A stretch of DNA of 64,000 nt, taken from the NCBI RefSeq assembly GCF_029227915.1, contig NC_079886.1:14069001-14133000 (forward strand), written 5' to 3'. Under the pieces are notes generated by a model that saw nothing but the letters and a program-made list of their open reading frames with translations, made no database searches and had not been told where the DNA came from. Below are positions 60,243 through 64,000 of the stretch, in pieces; the stretch's first letter is position 1, and every line of letters begins with the position of its first letter. The stretch comes from Hydractinia symbiolongicarpus. Taxonomy: Eukaryota > Cnidaria > Hydrozoa > Anthoathecata > Hydractiniidae. The position numbers and the translations under genes were made by a program.

Positions 60243-61515
60243 GTTGCCTTTTGCAGTCTAATAAAGGCCTCATACGTAATTAATGTGGTTCTATCTGCCT
60301 GTGCAGGTTACGATTGCACTGTTCTTTCCAGTCTCATGCTCTACCAAGTCCCGAGTCGTTTTCATTAGCGCCGCAGCATTACAACATTCTTAACTACGTG
60401 CACAGTCCTATAAAGGCCGTAATATGGCCTTTTGCAGTCTAATAAAAACCTCGCACGTAAATCACGCGGTTTCATCTGTCTTCGCAGGTCACCATTGGAG
60501 TAGTCCTTCCAGTCTCAATGCGCTACAACGTCCCAAGTCGTTTTCAATACCGCCGTTGCTTTACAACACTGTTAACTGCGTGCACAGTCCTATAAAAGCT
60601 GTAATATTGCCTTTTGCATTATAAAAAAGGCGTCACACGTAAATCACGTGGTTTCACCTGTATGCCCAGATTATCATTCGACTGTTCCTTCCAGTCTCGA
60701 TGCACTTCAATGTTCCAAGTGGTTTTTCTTAGCGCCGTGGCCTTAGAACACCCTTAACTACGTGCACAGTCCTATAAAGACCGTAATATATCCTTTTGCA
60801 GTCCAATAAAGGCCGCACACGTAAATCACGCGGTTTCAGCTGCCCGCGCAGGTTACCATTAGACTAGTTATTCCAGTCTCAATGCACTACAACGTTCCAA
60901 GTGGTTTTCCTTAGCGCTGTTGCCTTAGAACTCTCTTAACTACGTGCACAGTCCAATAAAAGGTGTAATGTAGCCTTTTGCAGTCTAATAAAAGCTTCGC
61001 ACGTAAATCACGCGGTTTCACCTGTCTGCGCAGGTTACCATTGGACTAGTCCTTCCAGTCTGAATGCGTTACAACGTCTCAAGTCGTTATCATTAGCGCC
61101 GTTGCTTTACAACACTATTAACTGCGTGTACAGTCCTATAAAGACCGTAACATGCCCTTTTGCAGTCCATTAAAGGTCGCACACGTAAATCACGTGGTTT
61201 CACCTGCCTGCGCAGGTTACCATTGGACTGTTCCTTCCACTCTCGATGCACTACAACGTCCCAAGTCGTTTTCATTAGCGCCGCTGCCTTACAACACTCC
61301 TAACTACGTGCACAGTCCTATAAAGGCCGTAATATGGCCTTTTGCAGTCTAATAAAAACCTCGCACGTAAAACACGCGGTTTTACCTGTCTGCGCAGGTT
61401 ACCATTGCACTAGTCCTTCCAGTCTCGATGCACTACAACGTCCCAAGTCTTTTTCATTAGCACCGTTGCTTTACAACACTATTAACTGCGTGCACAGTCT
61501 TATAAAGACCGTAAC

Positions 61516-61597
61516 ATACCCTTTTGCAGTCCATTAAAGGTCGCACACGTAAATCACGTGGTTTCACCTGCCTGCGCAGGTTACCATTGGACTTGTC
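61516..61597 (+). repeat. 82-bp truncated monomer, fourth copy
   Basis: Identical junction, 3,154 bp after the first copy. A fifth copy lies at 62,506-62,587, 990 bp on. Confidence 0.9.
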
Positions 61598-62505
61598 GTT
61601 GCCTTTTGCAGTCTAATAAAGGCCTCATACGTAATTAATGTGGTTCTATCTGCCTGTGCAGGTTACCATTGCACTGTTCTTTCCAGTCTCATGCTCTACC
61701 AAGTCCCGAGTCGTTTTCATTAGCGCCGTTGCCTTACAACACTCTTAACTACGTGCACAGTCCAATAAAGGCTGTAATATGGCCTTTTGCAGTCTAATAA
61801 AGGCCTCATACGTAATTAATGTGGTTCCATATGCCTGTGCAGGTTACCATTGCACTGTTCTTTCCAGTCTCATGCGCTACCACGTCCCAAGTCGTTTTCA
61901 TTAGCGCCGCTGCCTTACAACACTCTTAACTACGTGCACAGCCCTATAAACGCTGTAATATGGCCTTTTGCAGTCTAGTAAAAGCCTCACACGTAAATCA
62001 CGTGGTTCCATCTGCCTGCGCAAGATACCATTGGACTATTCCTTACATTCTCAATGTGCTACAACGTCCCAAGTCGTTTTCCTTAGTGCCGTCGCTTTAG
62101 AACACTCTTAACTACGTGCATCGTCCTATAAAGGCTGTAATAAGGCTTTTTGCAGTCTAATAAAGGCCTCACACGTAAATCACGCGGTTTCAGCTGCCTG
62201 CTCCGGTTACCATTGGACTGTTCCTTCCACTCTCGATGCACTACAACGTCCCAAGTCGTTTTCATTAGCGCCGCTGCCTTACAACACTCCTAACTACGTG
62301 CACAGTCCTATAAAGGCCGTAATATGGCCTTTTGCAGTCTAATAAAAACCTCGCACGTAAAACACGCGGTTTTACCTGTCTGCGCAGGTTACCATTGCAC
62401 TAGTCCTTCCAGTCTCGATGCACTACAACGTCCCAAGTCTTTTTCATTAGCACCGTTGCTTTACAACACTATTAACTGCGTGCACAGTCTTATAAAGACC
62501 GTAAC

Positions 62506-62587
62506 ATACCCTTTTGCAGTCCATTAAAGGTCGCACACGTAAATCACGTGGTTTCACCTGCCTGCGCAGGTTACCATTGGACTTGTC
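62506..62587 (+). repeat. 82-bp truncated monomer, fifth copy
   Basis: The last copy in the window. It is followed by the two 181-bp diverged monomers at 62,588 and 62,769, then by ordinary 182-bp monomers from 62,950. Confidence 0.9.
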
Positions 62588-62949
62588 GTTGCCTTTTGCA
62601 GTCTAATAAAGGCCTCATACGTAATTAATGTGGTTCTATCTGCCTGTGCAGGTTACCATTGCACTGTTCTTTCCAGTCTCATGCTCTACCAAGTCCCGAG
62701 TCGTTTTCATTAGCGCCGTTGCCTTACAACACTCTTAACTACGTGCACAGTCCAATAAAGGCTGTAATATGGCCTTTTGCAGTCTAATAAAGGCCTCATA
62801 CGTAATTAATGTGGTTCCATATGCCTGTGCAGGTTACCATTGCACTGTTCTTTCCAGTCTCATGCGCTACCACGTCCCAAGTCGTTTTCATTAGCGCCGC
62901 TGCCTTACAACACTCTTAACTACGTGCACAGCCCTATAAACGCTGTAAT

Positions 62950-64000
62950 ATGGCCTTTTGCAGTCTAGTAAAAGCCTCACACGTAAATCACGTGGTTCCA
63001 TCTGTCTGCGCAGGTTACCATTGGACTAGTTCTTCCAGTCTCAATGCAGCACAACGTCCCAAGTCGTTTCCATTACCGCTGCTGCCTTACAACACTCTTA
63101 ACTACGTGCACAGTCCTATAAGGGCTGTAATATGGCCTTTTGCAGTCTAATAAAGGCCTCGCACGTAAATCAGGCTGTTTCACCTGTCTGGGCAGGTTAC
63201 CATTGGACTAGTTCTTCCAGTCTCAATGCAGCACAACGTCCCAAGTCGTTTTCATTACCGCTGCTGCCTTACAACACTCTTAACTACGTGCACAGTCCTA
63301 TAAGGGCTGTATTATGGCCTTTTGCAGTCTAATAAAAGCCTCACACGTAAATCACGCTGTTTCACCTGTCTGCGCAGGTTACCATTGGACTAGTTCTTCC
63401 AGTCTCAATGTGCTACAGCGTTCCAAGTCGTTTTCAATACCGCCGTTGCTTTACAACACTGTTAACTGCGTGCACAGTCCTATAAAGGCTGTAATATGGC
63501 CTTTTGCAGTCTAATAAAGGCGTTGCACGTAAATTAAGTGGTTTCACCTGTCTGCGGAGGTTACCATTGGACTAGTCCTTCCAGTCTCAATGTGCTACCA
63601 CGTCCCAAGTCGTCTTTATTAGCGCCGTTGCTCTACAACACTATTAACTACGTGCACAGTCCTATAAAAGCTGTAATATTGCCTTTTGCAGTATAAAAAA
63701 GGCGTCACACATAAATCACGTGGTTTCACCTGTCTGCCCAGATTATCATTCGACTGTTCCTTCCAGTCTCGATGCACTTTAATGTTCCAAGTGGTTTTTC
63801 TTAGCGCCGTGGCCTTAGAACACTCTTAACTACGTGCACAGTCCTATAAAGACCGTAATATACCTTTTTGCAGTCAAATAAAGGCCTCACACGTAATTCA
63901 CGCGGTTTCAGCTGCCTGCGCAGGTTACGATTAGACTAGTCCTTCCAGTCTCAATGCACTACAACGTTCCAAATGGTTTTCCTTAGCGCTGTTGCCTTAG
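62950..64000 (+). repeat. Individually diverged monomers at the right window edge
   Basis: Monomer starts at 62950, 63132, 63314, 63496, 63678 and 63860, with the last one cut by the window edge. The monomers at 62,950 and 63,132 form a similar pair (GCAGCACAACG, TTACCGCTGCTGCC, CTATAAGGGCTG). The rest each carry private changes (CTACAGCG, AAATTAAGTGG, CTGCGGAGG, GTCTTTATTAGC, CCAAATGG) not seen in the long blocks. I found no kb-scale copy of this stretch in the window. Confidence 0.75.

Larger units (their letters stand above)
57270..60423 (+). repeat. 3,154-bp HOR, copy 1, with nested 990- and 809-bp units
   Basis: Monomer starts are 57270, 57452, 57634, 57816, 57998, 58180, 58362, 58444, 58625, 58806, 58988, 59170, 59352, 59434, 59615, 59797, 59979, 60161 and 60243. 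The monomers starting at 58,362, 59,352 and 60,161 are cut to 82 bp. 58,180-59,169 is a 990-bp unit and 59,170-59,978 the same unit less one 181-bp monomer (809 bp). 59,979-60,423 is a third, incomplete unit. The length 3,154 is not a multiple of 182, so this HOR is out of register with the rest of the array. Confidence 0.87.
60424..62700 (+). repeat. 3,154-bp HOR, copy 2 (incomplete)
   Basis: It repeats 57,270 onward at +3,154 bp: 57,998 to 61,152, 58,180 to 61,334 and 59,170 to 62,324. A private difference is GAGGCAC at 58,091, which is GATGCAC at 61,245. It departs from copy 1 near 62,710, where a second 181-bp monomer is retained (62,769) that the matching 809-bp unit lacks. Confidence 0.85.
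1..64000 (+). repeat. Satellite DNA array, about 182-bp monomer, about 351 tandem copies
   Basis: The same landmarks recur every 182 bp from end to end: GGCCTTTTGCAGTC, CACGTAAATCACG, GGTTACCATTGGACT, CCAAGTCGTTTTC, TTAACTACGTGCACAGTCC and TATAAAG. Starts of successive monomers at 112, 294, 476, 658, 840 and 1022 are exactly 182 apart. Most monomers are exactly 182 bp; I found 181, 183, 171, 203 and 82-bp versions. All are in one orientation and I saw no inverted monomer and no inserted unique DNA. Adjacent monomers 112 and 294 differ at 25 of 182 positions, while blocks kb apart are nearly identical. A representative monomer has 54 C, 33 G and about 48% GC. No gene is supported anywhere in the window. 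I do not recognise the satellite family by name. Confidence 0.98.

Noticed and set aside
1-64000. CRISPR array
   Set aside because: A CRISPR array has short identical repeats separated by unrelated unique spacers. Here the whole 182-bp unit is repetitive and no unique spacers exist.
1-64000. Tandem rRNA, tRNA, snRNA or histone gene cluster
   Set aside because: The unit is only 182 bp. I see no tRNA A/B boxes, no cloverleaf, no 5S-like internal control region and no coding sequence. GGTTACCATTGG is not a B box.
1-64000. Alpha satellite or a CENP-B box
   Set aside because: The monomer is 182 bp with 48% GC and does not resemble the AT-richer 171-bp alpha monomer. I found no NTTCGNNNNANNCGGGN match.
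1-64000. Transposon or SINE inside the array
   Set aside because: I looked for breaks in the 182-bp rhythm. The only ones are small indels, the 171/203-bp pair and the 82-bp truncations, all explained by satellite sequence apart from a six-base filler.
1-64000. Identification of the species from the satellite
   Set aside because: I do not recognise this monomer from any named family and have no search available. Monomers of about 180 bp are common in plants, insects, fishes and other groups.

Overview
The whole 64 kb window is one continuous, head-to-tail satellite DNA array with a monomer of about 182 bp, roughly 351 copies. I see no protein-coding gene, no rRNA or tRNA gene, no transposon and no unique-sequence interruption. 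Open reading frames here are at most about 124 codons, recur with the repeat and are by-products of it: 182 is not a multiple of three, so every frame shifts at each monomer. An array this long and homogenised points to a eukaryotic heterochromatic block (centromeric, pericentromeric or subtelomeric). The sequence alone does not tell me the species. CpG is not depleted (12 CpG in a representative monomer, observed/expected about 1.2 by hand count), which argues against a heavily methylated vertebrate germline but does not settle it.

Monomer anatomy, numbered from the A of the usual ATGGCC (first full monomer starts at 112): 1-14 a GGCCTTTTGCAG block; 19-24 an AATAAA; 31-45 a dyad CACGT-N5-ACGTG, intact in some monomers and broken in others; 57-64 palindromic CTGCGCAG; 71-120 a variable CCATTGGACT...CCAAGTCGTTTT stretch; 121-150 a variable segment; 154-162 ACGTGCACA; 168-173 TATAAA; 171-182 running into the next monomer, a stem-loop AAAGGCC-N7-GGCCTTT. 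Two neighbouring monomers (112 and 294) differ at 25 of 182 positions (about 14%), whereas blocks several kb apart are almost identical. This is higher-order-repeat (HOR) organisation.

Layout. 1-24.6 kb is built from long, almost identical blocks: a 3,650-bp block present three times (1, 12,922 and 20,939), a 2,547-bp tandem duplication (about 2,010-7,104), and a 7.8/7.4-kb tandem pair (8,794-16,571 and 17,175-24,588) whose second member lacks exactly two monomers. 23.0-29.2 kb is a 3,094-bp (17-monomer) tandem duplication, with a partial third copy at about 32.0-34.9 kb. 29.4-45 kb is a patchwork of 3-, 5-, 7- and 12-monomer duplications. 45.2-56 kb is a 10-monomer (1,820-bp) HOR with 9-, 4- and 11-monomer versions. 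57.3-62.7 kb is a 3,154-bp HOR containing nested 990- and 809-bp units, each carrying the same 82-bp truncated monomer. 62.95-64 kb holds more individual, diverged monomers. All monomers that I read are in the same orientation.

Nothing here works together as genes. The features with possible function are the recurrent dyad (a candidate protein-binding box, part of which matches the E-box / yeast CDEI consensus), the junction stem-loops, and the hierarchical amplification itself.
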